Shown: piece by piece, positions 1 through 11,699 of the stretch
How the letters are laid out: each line of letters opens with the position of its first letter
Numbering within the stretch: position 1 is the stretch's first letter
Assembly: GCA_951802425.1 (NCBI GenBank)
Contig: OX637796.1
Location: 4,030,001 to 4,094,000 of the forward strand
Source: Clavaria fumosa
Lineage: Eukaryota; Basidiomycota; Agaricomycetes; Agaricales; Clavariaceae
Reading direction: 5' to 3'
DNA length: 64,000 bases
The notes under the pieces: generated by a model
Seen by the model: the letters and a program-made list of their open reading frames with translations, nothing else
Database searches by the model: none
What the model was told of the DNA's origin: nothing
Translations under genes and position numbers: made by a program

Positions 1-1
1 G

Positions 2-535
2 CTTGTGACGACGACGGACGCGCGGTCCGCTAAGGCAGTACAGATCGGGGCGGAGCCGCGCGTGGAGCTCGTGTGGTGGTTCGCGACGACCGAGCAACAG
101 TTCCGGGTCGCCGGGCGGGCGTACCTCGTTGGGCCCGCAGGCGCAGGGTGTCCAAAAGAAGAGGGAGAGGAAGGAGAGGGGAAGGCGGCGGCGGTAGCGG
201 CTGAGTGGGAGCGTCGACGCAGAGAGCTGTACGACGATGTGGGCGGACACATCCGAGCGGCGTGGTGCCGACCGACGCCGGGGACGCTGTTGGCAGACGC
301 GGGCGGGGCGGAGGGCGCGCGTGCGTGGCCTGTACGGCTGCCTCCACTCGCGGAAAGCGAGGGCGACGAGCGCGCAAGACGTCTGACGGAGGTCGCGCTG
401 GAGAACTTTGCGCTGGTGCTGGTCGAGCCGGAGGAGGTGGACTATGTGGAACTTGGAGTGATCCCGAATCGGAGAACGAGGTTTACGTGGGCCGGGCGCG
501 AACGTGGGTGGGAGGAGACGCCGCTCGTTCCGTGA
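2..535 (+). CDS. Pyridoxamine 5'-phosphate oxidase-like FMN-binding protein (Alr4036 type), 3' part
   Basis: The 5' end lies outside the window; the frame is open from base 2 and ends at TGA 533-535. The visible ~177 residues match the fungal Pyridox_oxase_2 family: a VELVWWF segment, a glycine-containing FRVAGR strand, a DDVGGHIRAAWCRP-type segment and a C-terminal NFALVLVEPEEVDYVELG stretch followed by NRRTRF. Family members bind FMN and are presumed flavin-dependent oxidoreductases; the substrate is not known. A Glu/Gly/Ala-rich insertion sits at about residues 47-68 of the visible part. Bases 536-865, between this stop and the next gene, show no supported gene. The family assignment is from memory of conserved segments. 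Confidence 0.72.
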   Translation, partial: LVTTTDARSAKAVQIGAEPRVELVWWFATTEQQFRVAGRAYLVGPAGAGCPKEEGEEGEGKAAAVAAEWERRRRELYDDVGGHIRAAWCRPTPGTLLADAGGAEGARAWPVRLPPLAESEGDERARRLTEVALENFALVLVEPEEVDYVELGVIPNRRTRFTWAGRERGWEETPLVP

Positions 536-865
536 TGTGTGAGATGGGTGAGATCCTTGGTGGAAGCTGGCATTCGTCTTCTTTTTGGACTTTCATCCTT
601 TCATTCTTGAACGCTCTCTCATATGGATACGCTGCATCTCCCTCGAAGGTTGCGAAGAGTTGTTGTGAGCATGTTGTAATATTCAGCAAATCGTATTCAA
701 AGTCTATGATGAGACAAATCCAGCGGGGCGAAAAATCTATGCGGTAGCGGAGGAGGATGGACACAATAAAGGACTTCGATAAGTGAGGCAAGAGAATGGC
801 TGAAGCTGTCACTCCTCAGAGCCCGCCGACCCGGCTTGTTTGGAGTGCCACTTTCTTGCTACACG

Positions 866-1442
866 CTACTTGCCATTGATGTCGGCGGCGACAGGCCCCT
901 CTTTAGAGGCATCGTCGTTGGTCTTTCTCTTCTTGAAGGCGCGGAGTTTTTCTTCTTCGTCATCGTCGTCATAGCCGGAGTGTTCGGAAGAGTCATAGGA
1001 GGGATCAGACTCTTGTTCCTCGTGGGCATCTTCTCCTCTCCCAGGCTGTAGGCGGGGGGGAGAACAATGCGCGTATTTTAAGTGATGTCCCTTTGTCGAG
1101 CTACGGGTGGAGGCGACGCACATCACCTTGCGGGAGTAAGAGATGTGTTAGACGCTACGACAAAACAGTAGAGTCAGCAACGAGAGTACACGGTCGGGTC
1201 TTTGTGCGTGGAAGACTCACAGGAGCGTTCCCCTTAGTTCCGTCGCCGCCCTCAGGGTCCTCAGACTCAGAGGAGTCTTCGTCTTCTTCGCTGAAGCTGT
1301 CGTCGGATTGTTCATCATCTCCTTCAACCTGAATGGGGGGCATCAGAGGATCGCGCATGGAGATGGATTGACGTGGCTTGGTTCCGTAGGAGCCTTCACT
1401 TGACTTGGGCGGTTTGGGAGGTTGGGACGGCTGAGAAGACAT
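866..1442 (-). CDS. Small acidic protein with lysine-rich patch, unknown function
   Basis: Minus-strand model with two exons: 1442..1221 and 1045..866. The intron (1046-1220, 175 nt) has donor GTGAGT and acceptor TACAG, joins in phase 0 and fuses two open frames of the same character. The protein is about 133 residues. It starts MSSQPSQPPKPPK, has two long Asp/Glu/Ser-rich acidic blocks on either side of the splice, and a basic KKRK patch near the C-terminus that could act as a nuclear localisation signal. I do not recognise a family. The upstream part of the first open frame (1443-1550) is excluded because the ATG at 1442 is followed by the compositionally typical sequence. It could be a disordered nuclear protein; function is unknown. 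Confidence 0.5.
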
Positions 1443-2898
1443 GGTTGCTCTTAAGGCTGGGCTGACTTGGATCGTTGCCCTTTCGGTGCCAAAACAAGCA
1501 ATCCAATCAAAGTGCTCAATGCTGATGTAATAAGGTGCCCATGGGCACAATGATGAACAGGCAAATGAGGAAGTGTGAATAAGAGGTTGTTCTACAGGAA
1601 GGGATTATGTTAAGATGAGTTACACCTTTTTGCCCTTACTTTCACCCTTTCCCTTATTTACTACCTCATGCTTGCCAGTAGATGATAATACATGTAAGAT
1701 TAATGAATGTTCCCATAGGTGGAGGGCATCATCTTAATCACCAACCATATACTAACACCTAAGGACATTCTAGACACAAAGTCCAAATGGTCCGAAAGAC
1801 TGATGAGTCCAAAGGAAGTCTGGTGCAGGATCAGAGGTATAATGGAGATGGATTGGAGTACAATCAGACATAGTATGCTCAGATATAGATCAGAGTAGAT
1901 CAGACAAGGATCAGACTACAGAGTCCAGGTGCAGAATGGTGATTCCATGGCTGGATATGCCCGAGTCTACAATTCAACGCATGGCGTAGGGATCAGCTTT
2001 TTCCCAACAGGGATTGCCAGTGCTTACAAAGCCTCTTGCAAGCTTTGACTGCGCAAGGTACAGTAAATGCACTCGCGCGGCAACAGCCACGTTCGTCCAT
2101 TCCATGGGGCAGATTTACCCAAAGCGCTATACTGCTCAACTTGGACGCACTCACGCAAGAGCCAGGTCATGCTGCGGGTGCTGGTCAGCTGCTCAGTGAC
2201 AAACTTGTAGTATGGATATGATTGATGGAATAATTGATCCGTTTGAACTGTTTCCGAGGGGACAAATACGAATTTCATTCAGATAGAAAACTTGCTGGGG
2301 GAAGACAAGGTAAAAAAATCGTTATTATCATCATTTTTTATGTAAAAAGAACGACGGTGGAATGATTCTTAACAAATCGTCAACGTCGAGAAAAAGGCGT
2401 GGCGATAAAAATTCCGCCCCTCAGCGCTCAGCGGCGTTGCGTGGTGGTTGAATCCACCCAACCATACCCACACACACTTATAACCCGCCGCTCCATTTTC
2501 CAATTCATCACAATTCTCCTTAACTGATCACTGCGCCACTCATCCTTTCCCTTTCCGTGAACGCTTTCCGTGGACGCTGACTCGTGTGCGAGAGGAGGAG
2601 GTAATAAGAAAAAAAAACCACATCGCAGTCTCTTCACCTCGAGGCGGTTTGCCTAGGGGAATTCCTCGTGGCTCGCACAACGCTGTCGAGAGAAGAGGGC
2701 TGCAAAACAAGAAAATCATATCACATACAAGGACCTCTCTCTCGTCGACCCCGGAACGCTGGTCCCGCCAGTATCGTCTATTTCTGTTTCCTCTCTCTCG
2801 TGGTATTCAGTCGCCGTCGTTCAGTTGCCGTCTTTCAGCACTCAACCAGCACCAAACCAACGTTGTCGATCTGATCATATTGTGCAAACGCTCGCCGC
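1443..2898. other. Intergenic region, no supported gene
   Basis: About 1.45 kb without a convincing coding frame. 1,560-2,300 is AT-richer than the flanks. 1,780-1,950 contains degenerate short repeats built on GATCAGA/CAGAC words. From about 2,420 to 2,898 the sequence is pyrimidine-rich on the plus strand, as expected for the promoter and 5' leader of the kinase gene that starts at 2,899. Short open frames here have no family resemblance. Confidence 0.5.
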
Positions 2899-5800
2899 AT
2901 GCCCGGTACTCTGAACCAAGAGGAGAGCCATGGCAGCACCTCCAAGATTAAGTTTGGCAAAGTTCGTGGGATCGGGGCGGCCATCAAGGACTCCTCCGAC
3001 ACCCTTAGCAGCCAACTCACTCATTCTTGGTCTGTCGGCCGTGACGCTCTCCCACTCAGCCGAAGGAGCAGAGACGCCCCCCCTCGCTACAGCAGACGAC
3101 GAAAGCATCGTCTTCAGCAGTCTTGTGCTACCGACGTCGAGTTCTTCGAGACCGCGCCGCACCCTGAGTCGTCCGACACATTCATCCTTGTCGAAAACAT
3201 GAACCAGCTCGATGGTTATTCTCGTTACGCTAGGAGACCTCCTGTCCGGGTTGATGCCCAGGATGGCCCTTGGACCGTCAGCGTCGCCCAGACTCCTCAT
3301 GATCCTCAATCGTACAGTCTTTACGTGAAGAGTAGGTGTTGTTCCTCCCTACTGTTTGAACTTGTCCAGCATGGCTAACTTTCCCCGCCTGCAAAGCGCC
3401 AACGCATAATCTTACCTTGACACGCACGGCGTCGGAAATCATGCAATTCGACCAGAAGCTCCGCGAGTCCCTTCCGGGCATGCTACTCCCCGCCCTACCG
3501 CTCGACCCGTCGACACTTCCTCCGGCTCCCAAGCGCAAGTCAAACTTTCTTCACACCCTATCCCGTCGGCTCGCCTCTCCCCACTCCAAAGCGCAGCTTC
3601 AACAACGCTCCTCGTCGGGGGCCCGTCTCCCGGACCACTCCGGCGTGTCCAGCTCTCACCCTTCTAATCTTCCCACGCCTGCCATGTCCCCTGTGCAGGA
3701 AATCGACGACCCCTTCCTCGCGGCTGTGCCAGCGCCCGGCACATCTAACACCGGCAGGGCCGGGCGAGACGTCATCTCCAACATCAATGGGAGTAATGAT
3801 TATAGCAGCAACAGCGCTAGCAACGTTGCTCTCACCGAGCTTGCCGCGTACCTGACCACGCTCTCAAACAATCCGGATTTGCGCCAGGCACGGGTATGGA
3901 AACGCTTCGTGCGCGTGCGCACGGACGACCTCGAGAGCGTGCGAGTCGAGCGCGCTATCAAGCGTGTGCGCTCGGATGTCGCCGCGCACCACGTCGCCCC
4001 AAAGCATTCCATTTCCAGTGCTGCCGTCGCTGTTGCTGGTGACATTAGTGCCAGCTCCCGCGCCGCCGATAAGGCCTACGAAGCCGAAACGCAGACCATG
4101 AACGGCGGTTTCCCGCTGGAGACAGAGGCCGTGTCACAGGAAGCCAATGTTGAAGCGGATCTTCAGATGGACGACGACGCCAAGACGGAACAAGCTCATC
4201 ACCGACCGGCACCTGATGTCGATCCCCGCACTATGACCGCCGAAGGAGCGCTAGGGGCGGCGGTGACACCAACAGGCACTGCGCAGGTGAATGCCGGAGC
4301 AAATTCTACTGAGATGACAAAGGACGTGGACAAGGTTGAAGAGGAGTTGCCGTCGACCACCGCTGATATGGGAGCTGTTACTTCTGCCACCGCTGTTTCT
4401 GGTGCTGCAGGTATCGGTGCGCATGGGGCCATCAATCGTATGCACAGATCTCAGTCTGCCGATCCGGATAAGGCTTCGAGGCTCTCGCTCGCATACGCAG
4501 AGGCCCTGTCGTCGACACCGGACACCAGCCTGTCACAGTCGGGTGACCAGACCGGCGACGAGTCTTCAGCGTCAACGTTTGGCCGGCGCCGGCGCCGGCG
4601 GGGGGCGAAGAGCGACCCATTGAACAATAGTGACGCTAACAACGGCAATGTCAGTATGAGCAGCACTACAAGTAGCGGCAACCTCAGATCCAAGAAGTCG
4701 CAGCGTAAGGTGGTTGTAGATGACTTTGAGATGATGAGGGTGCTAGGGAAGGGTTGCGCGGGCAAGGTGCTGCTTGTGCGGCATAAGTCGACATCGGACC
4801 TATACGCGCTCAAGGCAATCACGAAGCGCCACGTGCTCGCACACCAGGAACTGCAGCATACTTTGACGGAGCAAGCGGTGTTGAAACGCATGGCGGCTGA
4901 AGGCCGGGACCCGTTCGTCGTCAAACTTTGGTGGAGCTTCCACGATAAGGAGAACCTTTTCTTGGTCATGGCACGTATCCTTCCTCTTTACTATCAGAAA
5001 GTAGCGTGGCACTGACATACTGCTTCAGGATTTCCACCCAGGAGGTGATCTAGCGACCCAGCTTGCACGATGGGGACGTTTGGGCCGCGACCGCGCTCGG
5101 TTCTACGCTGCGGAGATTGTCGAGGGAGTGGAAGGCCTGCACGCTGCTGGGGTCATCTATCGTGACCTTAAGCCGGAGAACATCCTCATCGGAGCGGACG
5201 GACATATCGTCCTAACCGATTTTGGGCTGTCGAAGGAGTTCCCGCGACCACATCACCACACCTCTGGGGCAGCGTCTCCGGATGGCGGGATGGCCGTGGC
5301 GCCGCATTGGATGAAGGAAGCAGAGTCGTCGGCGACGCAGGATTTGCTGACGGCGAGCGGCACATGGCCGGCGCCGGCGCCGAACCATTTGGACTCGACG
5401 AATACGTTTTGCGGAACGGCCGAGTACCTTGCGCCTGAGGTCATCCAGGGTCTGAACTACAGCTACGAAGTGGACTGGTGGAGCTTCGGCACCATGCTTT
5501 ACGAGATGCTGACCGGGATGGTGAGTTGACTTGACCTCTTAGACTTTGTTGCTGAGTTTAGGTCTCACCACCTTTGTGTTGCAGACCCCTTTTTGGGCGA
5601 ACAACCATTCGGACATGTACGTTCGCGTACTACAAGACGAGCTGCAATTCCCGGATGACAGAGCCATTGATCAGGATACGAAGAGCCTGATACGAGGGGT
5701 AATTCCTGTTGGCCCTCTGATCCTACCACATACTGATCTGGGTGCATTTGCTTCAGCTGTTGCAACGCAATCCGGCTCTCAGGATATGTGAACCTCGCAT

Positions 5801-7430
5801 CAAACGGCACCCATATTTTTCCATGATGTGAGTCTAATTTTTCATCGCGTCCTGCTTGACAGTTAGTTGACGGAATGGTTGCTGATGCAGAGATTGGACT
5901 CATGTTTATTATAAACGGTACATACGTGCGTTTTCCCCGCTCATATCTTTCGTTTGAATCGTCCCTGCTGACGGTGCGATATAACTTCCAGCCCCGTATA
6001 TCCCTCCCATTGACCCCTCAAACGCATTCGATACCCAAAACTTTGATGACACATTCCTTGACATGGACCCGGTCATCAATGATTGGGAAGATCAGGTGCA
6101 GACGGACGATGCACCTACAGACACGGATCGCGAGGGCTCGACGTCGACATTGCCACAGTCTCGTAGCCCGTCTGCGACCCCACAGGACAAGGACGTGTTC
6201 GATGGCTACTCATTCAAGGGACGTTATTCGGTGATTCTGGATGGTGAAAGATCAGGAGAGGAGGAGGAAGAGGAGGAGGAAGAAGAGGAAGAGGAAGAGG
6301 AAGGCTTGAAAGAGGTAATGGAAGAGAAGGAAGATGAAGGCGAAGCGAGGGGGAATATTTTGGGCGAGGGTGCCAGATCGGAGACTGAGCCGAAGCTCTT
6401 GGCGCCTACATCCGAGCGCGAGAAAGAAAGGGTGAAGGAGGCAGACGTGTTGGGTGTGGTGTCGAAGGAGGAAGATGAGGAGAAAGAGCCCGAGATCCCA
6501 GCCGATGCAAAGGAACGCGACGAATCGCCCGAGCCTAAGATTCTGGAATCACGAGACAAGGCCCTTCCTGAGGCGCCCATCATGGAGGCCACTCCCCTCA
6601 CACCTATTGTGGAGGAAGCCCTCCTTGTGCAGCCAAGCAAGGGTGCACTCGAGGATGCGAAGAAGGCCTCTGTGAAAATGAAGACCCCCACCCTGCCATC
6701 AAAGCCCCCCCCTCGTCTGCTTACCGCGCGTGCCGGACGGAGTCGCAAGGAGAAGTCGGGAGTACCAGCGCTGGATCGTTACCTGTCAGACACTGTTGAC
6801 GAGGATGATGCCGCCACCGAACGAGAGGAAGATGAGGGTTGGGATATCGTGGAGGCGGGCGTCCGGGAAGAGTGGAATGGAGCCAAGGGGACAAGCTTAT
6901 TTGCGCGTGGTTATGTTGACAAGTATCGGTTGGCGGTGTTCCGAAAGGTGTCCTCCCCGGCGCAGCGCGCAGTACCATCCCGCTCCTTCTCTGGTATGTC
7001 TGGAGATTCGGCTGTCACCGACAAAGAGCAGCCCAGTCCTTCGGAGAAGCGACATCGCGGTCGCGAGCGAGGTCTGTTGCGGAGAAATCCTAAGGAGTTT
7101 TTACGGGCGAAGTCACCAACTCCCAAGACCAGTGGGAAACCCAATCATAACATGGCTGCCGCTTCTGCGTCTACATCGTCAAGCAATGGCCTTCTCACGC
7201 CGTCTACTACAATGTCTCCGTCCCTCAAATCGAAGGAGTCCACGACCTCGGTTGGTTTCTCTTCGGACACATCGGTCAATGGCGACTCGGAAGTGACACA
7301 ACGTATCGGACCCACCAGAGCGCCTCGCTTCCGCGATGAGCGCGCCAAACACAAGACAAGGAAGCTGCAAAAGTACAAGGAGGGCGCTGAGAAAGTGCTT
7401 TCTTTGTTCGCATCGCCTCGTCAATCATGA
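2899..7430 (+). CDS. AGC-type serine/threonine protein kinase with PX-like N-terminal region
   Basis: Seven exons: 2899..3331, 3397..4970, 5029..5520, 5585..5698, 5757..5827, 5891..5925, 5992..7430, totalling 1,385 codons plus stop, all in phase. Residues ~95-170 (LYVKTPTHNLTLTRTASEI and onward) look like a PX lipid-binding module. The kinase domain runs from ~590 to ~900: glycine loop VLGKGCAGKV, catalytic Lys in YALKAI, YRDLKPEN loop at ~712, DFG at ~732, APE at ~804, DWWSFG, and a C-lobe tail HPYFSMIDW...PPYIPP typical of AGC kinases. DFG to APE is about 72 residues, so the activation segment carries an insertion of roughly 40 residues. A ~450-residue acidic, low-complexity tail with a run of Glu codons near 6,250-6,300 follows. 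The intron at 4971-5028 needs a GC donor (GCACGT) to keep the hinge LVMDFHPGGDL in frame. The start at 2,899 is the first in-frame ATG; the exact N-terminus is uncertain. Confidence 0.85.
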
Positions 7431-8182
7431 TCTAGAAACACCCAACATTCCTTTCTTCCCATGTCTGGGCTCCTCTTTCTAAGTAGCAACTTAAATGCTC
7501 CTTGTATGGTTTTTTTTGTTGCCTTGCATGTCATACTGATAAAGCAAACCCACTATCTTTGTTTTACTCTCCCCAAACCCAAACCTTACACTCCCTGTAT
7601 TTCCTAAAGTCAAATTGTCGTAGATTGCTCGTTCTCTATTGGTACAATATTCGATGGTCGAGTATTCGACGTCGACATAACACAATAATTACCCACAACC
7701 AAATTGATTGACATGACTATGAGCGTGAGGAGGGACAAAACGAAAAGGTGGAGGCAAAAGTGTTGGGCGTGGAGGAAGAGAGGGAGGACTTGATATCCCA
7801 GCAGATACAAAGGAGCGCGATGAGCCTGAAGGTGCCTATCATGGAGGTCGATACCCCCATACCGCCGAGCAAAGGTGCACTTGAGGACTTGAAGGAGTAA
7901 GTAACCTAGTAACATCTCGCACTTTGTCGTTATAAGGCAAGCCCAACATCCTTTCTTTTCATTCGACAAAGTTCCCTGTATTTCCTAGAGTCAACTCATC
8001 ATAGATCTATTGGTACTGGTACAATATTCGATGTCGGAATAAATTACCCACAACCAATCCGGTTGACACGACTGCACACGTATGGTTTTTCGACTATCTG
8101 ACGGAACTGGTGACGGACACGAATAAATGCGTAAGCAGTTTTTATGACAAGCGAATGGGACAAGCCTAAAGATAATGAAAAC
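7431..8182. repeat. Kinase 3' UTR and a decayed tandem duplicate of the kinase gene tail
   Basis: Between the convergent kinase and GRAM-VASt genes. Bases ~7,716-7,898 resemble the kinase tail coding sequence around 6,430-6,670: the same order of AGGTGGAGGCA-, GTGTTGGGCGTG-, CAGCAGATACAAAGGA- and ATCATGGAGG-type words, ending AGCAAAGGTGCACTTGAGGA. Bases ~7,925-8,080 then repeat the 3' UTR words of 7,437-7,715: CCCAACAT..CTTTCTT, CCCTGTATTTCCTA, TACAATATTCGATG and TTACCCACAACCAA. The copy is shortened and has no long open frame, so it is a non-functional duplicate. Confidence 0.7.
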
Positions 8183-11100
8183 CTAATCCAGATTTACCAG
8201 ACTTCCTCTGATGATGCGCACCCGTTCCTCTACGGCATCGAGGGTCTTCTGAATGCTAGCAAGTTCATCTTGAATATTTCCAAGAGGGTTTTCCCCTTCA
8301 CCGGCGTTGAAAGGCATCCCAGGAACAGATGGGACCTTGCCAGAAGCCATCTCCTCCCAAAGGCCTTTGACGACGCCCTGCACCCACCTCTCCCTCTCCT
8401 CCATGCGCTGCATCTCCTTCCTGCGCCCAACTTCCTCCCGGTTGCCCATGATCATTAGCGTCCACAGGTTACTGATGACAAGCACGACGATGACAAAGTA
8501 AAGTATCGTCGTCGACGTCGACTGGTCCCACGCGTCGCGGATGAGCTCGAGCGCGCCGTTCGTGCTGCGCCGCGCGACCTGCGACGCGTCCTCGAACGTG
8601 TCCCATGCCCACTGCAGCCCACGGCGGTTGCGGTCATGCTCGCGCTCGCGCTCGAGCTCGGAGAGTGGCTTGGACGTGCCCGGGGGCTCGAGGCCCGCAG
8701 TGCTGGGCTCGACCGGCGCGACGGCCGCAGGATCCACGCCTTCAGGGATGAACTCGGATTGGTGCTCCTGGATATATTTCCGCATGGCGTTGTCCAGCTC
8801 GAGGTGGTGAGACCTTTGGCCGTCGATGGCCGACCTTTCGATGATGCCTTATAAAAGAAATAAACTCAGAGTTCGGGACAGACGCCGCCCCAGAAGCGAG
8901 ACGCACCTTTGATGAAGCTTCTTCCCGTCCATTCCACCTGCGTGGTAACCACAACACGCGAGCTGATGCTGCTCGCCCACGTGATGCACGTCCGCGTCTT
9001 GACGCTGAAGACACCACCGCTGGGCACGTCTGGAGTCCTTGTCGTCGTGACGGTGGTGATGTAGTCATCAACATTGCAATAAACGACTTCATCCTTGCTT
9101 TCGCATTTCGTCTGCTTGGGCCCGACAGCTCCATTAAGGGGCTTAATGTAGGACATGTTCCTGCTGAGAAGCTTCGAACCCTCGGTCTCGGGCGTCCAAT
9201 CCGACATTTGTATATCTTTTAGAAGAGAATCAACCCCGCTGAACATCTCACGCAGGAAAAGGACGCACCCAGCAGTTTCAGGTCCTCCCTCATGAAATCC
9301 TTGAGGAAGCCACTTGCGAACATCAAGTTGTGAATCCTGTCTGGCGTGCCGGGAAGCACACTCTCGAGTGCCGTCTCGCTGAAATGCGCGCTGGCCTTCG
9401 AACAAGCACAAGACGTGATTTTGTGCAGCGGCACCTTGTCCATGATGCTCCCAGCCGCAACACTCTCGGTGCCAACGCGGGAGAGCGCGTCGAGACTGCC
9501 GCTCGACCCGCTCACTGCGCCGTACACTGTGTCCTGGGGACGGGCCAACCGCCAAATGTTGTAGATGACATCGAAGGTAGTGTCCCGTGAGAGGAAAGAC
9601 GAAAAGGTATATTTGGCCTGGCGTGTCGTGATTTGAATCGCGTTGGGTATGATTAAAGCAGTCATTTTCTTCTCGAGCGTAGTGATCTCGAATATCGGGA
9701 TCGAGAGCTGCGGGCACTCTGTCAACACGTGATCATGACAGAAAAAAGTCGGACCACCCACATCTGTGATCCAACCAAAAATGTTGGCATGGAAGCAAAT
9801 ATGATTCTCAGATATATACAGTCTGCCTTGTACCAATATTTCTCGTTGTATCGCACAACCGTAGTCTGTGCAATTGTTAGATGAAATATTCACGAGCAGA
9901 GCGATGAGGCAATCCACTAACCCTCTATCAAATAGTCGCCTTCGGGTATGTTCTTGAACAGGTCATGGAAATCCGCGTTTCTCTTACTACTCGCTACGGC
10001 GAAGCCTGTGACAGGCATGTCTTCCTCGAGAAACTCGTCGTCGCTGCGAGGGCTCTCGCTTATAGACCGAGAGGAGGCGGAGTCGTAGATTTCGAGGGAG
10101 GCGGAGGATTGCATGGGTTGAAGAGAGAGCTGAGAGGAGTGTGGCCGCACGGACGAAGTGGGGGAAGTGCCCTTGCGTGAGGACTTGCTGCTTCGAGAAG
10201 ATTTGCGTGGTGAAGCGCCTTTTTGCTCAGCCTTGGGCTTCTCCTTTATCGATCTTTGACTCTGTATAGGACTGACGTTCACGTTGATAGTGGGATTGGC
10301 CATCGCCATACCGCTGGCAGCAATTGCTCCTGCCAGGCCAGTGAGTTTAGGTTGAGGTTCTGACCTGCCCCACCCTCTCTTTTTCTTCGGAGATTTTAGG
10401 GAAGCAGACCTGACAGACGCAACATCGGTGTCTGTTCGGGCTGACAACGTGGTTGAAGACTGGCCTAGCGTGCTGTCATATGGCGGAGGTAAGACGAACG
10501 TCGTGCTCTCTGGGTCCGGAGACCCTATGAGTGACACGGGCTTCAATTCTTCTGGGCTAGAGGTGATGGCCGAGTCAGGTGAAATGGGAGGAGATTTGAT
10601 AGAATTTTTGTCATTATTGAGAAGATTGGGTGTTGTGGCAGAACGTGGATGGACAGAAGGAGCGGGGGGTTCGTTTGCCTGCGAACGGATAGACTTGGAG
10701 GAGGACTTGCGCGTGAGCGTTTTCTCTGGGGCCGCAGATGATGGGTGAAGCATAGGTTGAGCCGTTTTGGATGAAGGAGAGTCGAGGGGAGAGAGGAGGC
10801 TCGCAGTGGATGTCGGCGCTGAAGGTTGGGCGCCTGTAGCAGTGGAAGGAGTGACGGAGTCGACGACGACTATAGAGGGGTCCTGCTGCGCCGAGGCGAT
10901 GATGGGGGGCGGCCTGCTCGACTTGCGGCCGGAGGATGAAAATGAGAGAGCACGACGGTCGCGGCGTACTGGTTCGGTGACCTGTTGGCCCTCGGAGGTG
11001 TCTCTGGAAAGGAGGGACAGTATACTGCGTCTTTTTCTGATGACCGGCTGCGCTTCTTCAGGGATCTCGAGGAGCTGACTAGCGTCGGGGACGGTGGTAG

Positions 11101-11410
11101 GAAAAAGCACTGAGCCAGGACCAGCTGATGGTGGAATGATAGTGATGACGCTTGAATCGGGCCCGTCGCTGTCGTCGGGGAGATTTAATTGCACGACTTG
11201 GGTGTCGACGGGTTGACTTGGCTTGTCCAGCGCCAATGGGGTTTTGCTCGACGAGCTGATAGAGCGACGTCTTGGGGTGTATGGTAGAGTGAGTGAGGAA
11301 TCGAGGAGAGAGTTGTCGGTATCACTGCGATCACCGCTGGCATCATTGTTATTAGTATAATTATTTTGCTGAGGGGATCGAACGAGTTTCGTGAAAAAGC
11401 CTGGCGCCAT
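8183..11410 (-). CDS. GRAM-VASt domain sterol transfer protein (LAM/Ysp family)
   Basis: Minus strand, five exons: 11410..9922, 9865..9762, 9707..9269, 9215..8907, 8847..8183; 1,001 codons, all junctions GT-AG and in phase. Residues 1-~485 are Ser/Pro-rich and probably disordered. A GRAM domain follows (~488-600: FKNIPEGDYLIED, REILVQGRLYIS, HICFHANIFGWITD, IPIFEITTLEKK). A VASt lipid-binding domain covers ~678-800 (SDWTPETEGSK, then a VVVTTQVEWTGRSFIK segment). One membrane helix lies near residues 893-912 (ILYFVIVVLVISNLWTLMIM) with a coiled-coil-like C-terminus. Family members sit at ER membrane contact sites and carry sterol between membranes. The ATG at 11,410 (MAPGFFTKLV) is chosen over an upstream TTG frame extension. 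It shares a 289-bp divergent promoter with the RCC1 gene. Confidence 0.88.
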
Positions 11411-11699
11411 TCTTGTCGTCGATGGGGATGAGATTGGTGAGCGCTCGGATGATACGAGGGATGATGATGACAAGGGGAATGTTCTCCTCTCCCTTCCTCC
11501 TGCTCCCTTTATGGGTGTCGTGTATCAAAACGCGATGCCTATCAACGATTTGACGCCGACGCCTTACATCATCCCGGCACCAGCGACGAGATTCCATCTT
11601 TCTCCCTTGACGACTCGTTAACCCCGCAGCAAGCACAGTACACAACGGCTCTCTCCAACGGCGGTGATCAGGCACTAGGCTAACCGCTACGTACTCGCG
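11411..11699. promoter_or_regulatory. Shared divergent intergenic promoter region
   Basis: The 289 bp between the start codons of the minus-strand GRAM-VASt gene and the plus-strand RCC1 gene must hold both promoters. No clear TATA box is visible; CT-rich tracts lie at 11,480-11,510 and 11,595-11,610. Confidence 0.5.

Noticed and set aside
2586..2951. Open frame upstream of the kinase
   Set aside because: Overlaps the kinase start in another frame and is pyrimidine-rich leader sequence.
11411..11473. N-terminal extension of the GRAM-VASt protein
   Set aside because: The extension begins at TTG, not ATG; MAPGFFTKLV at 11,410 is the first ATG and a typical start.
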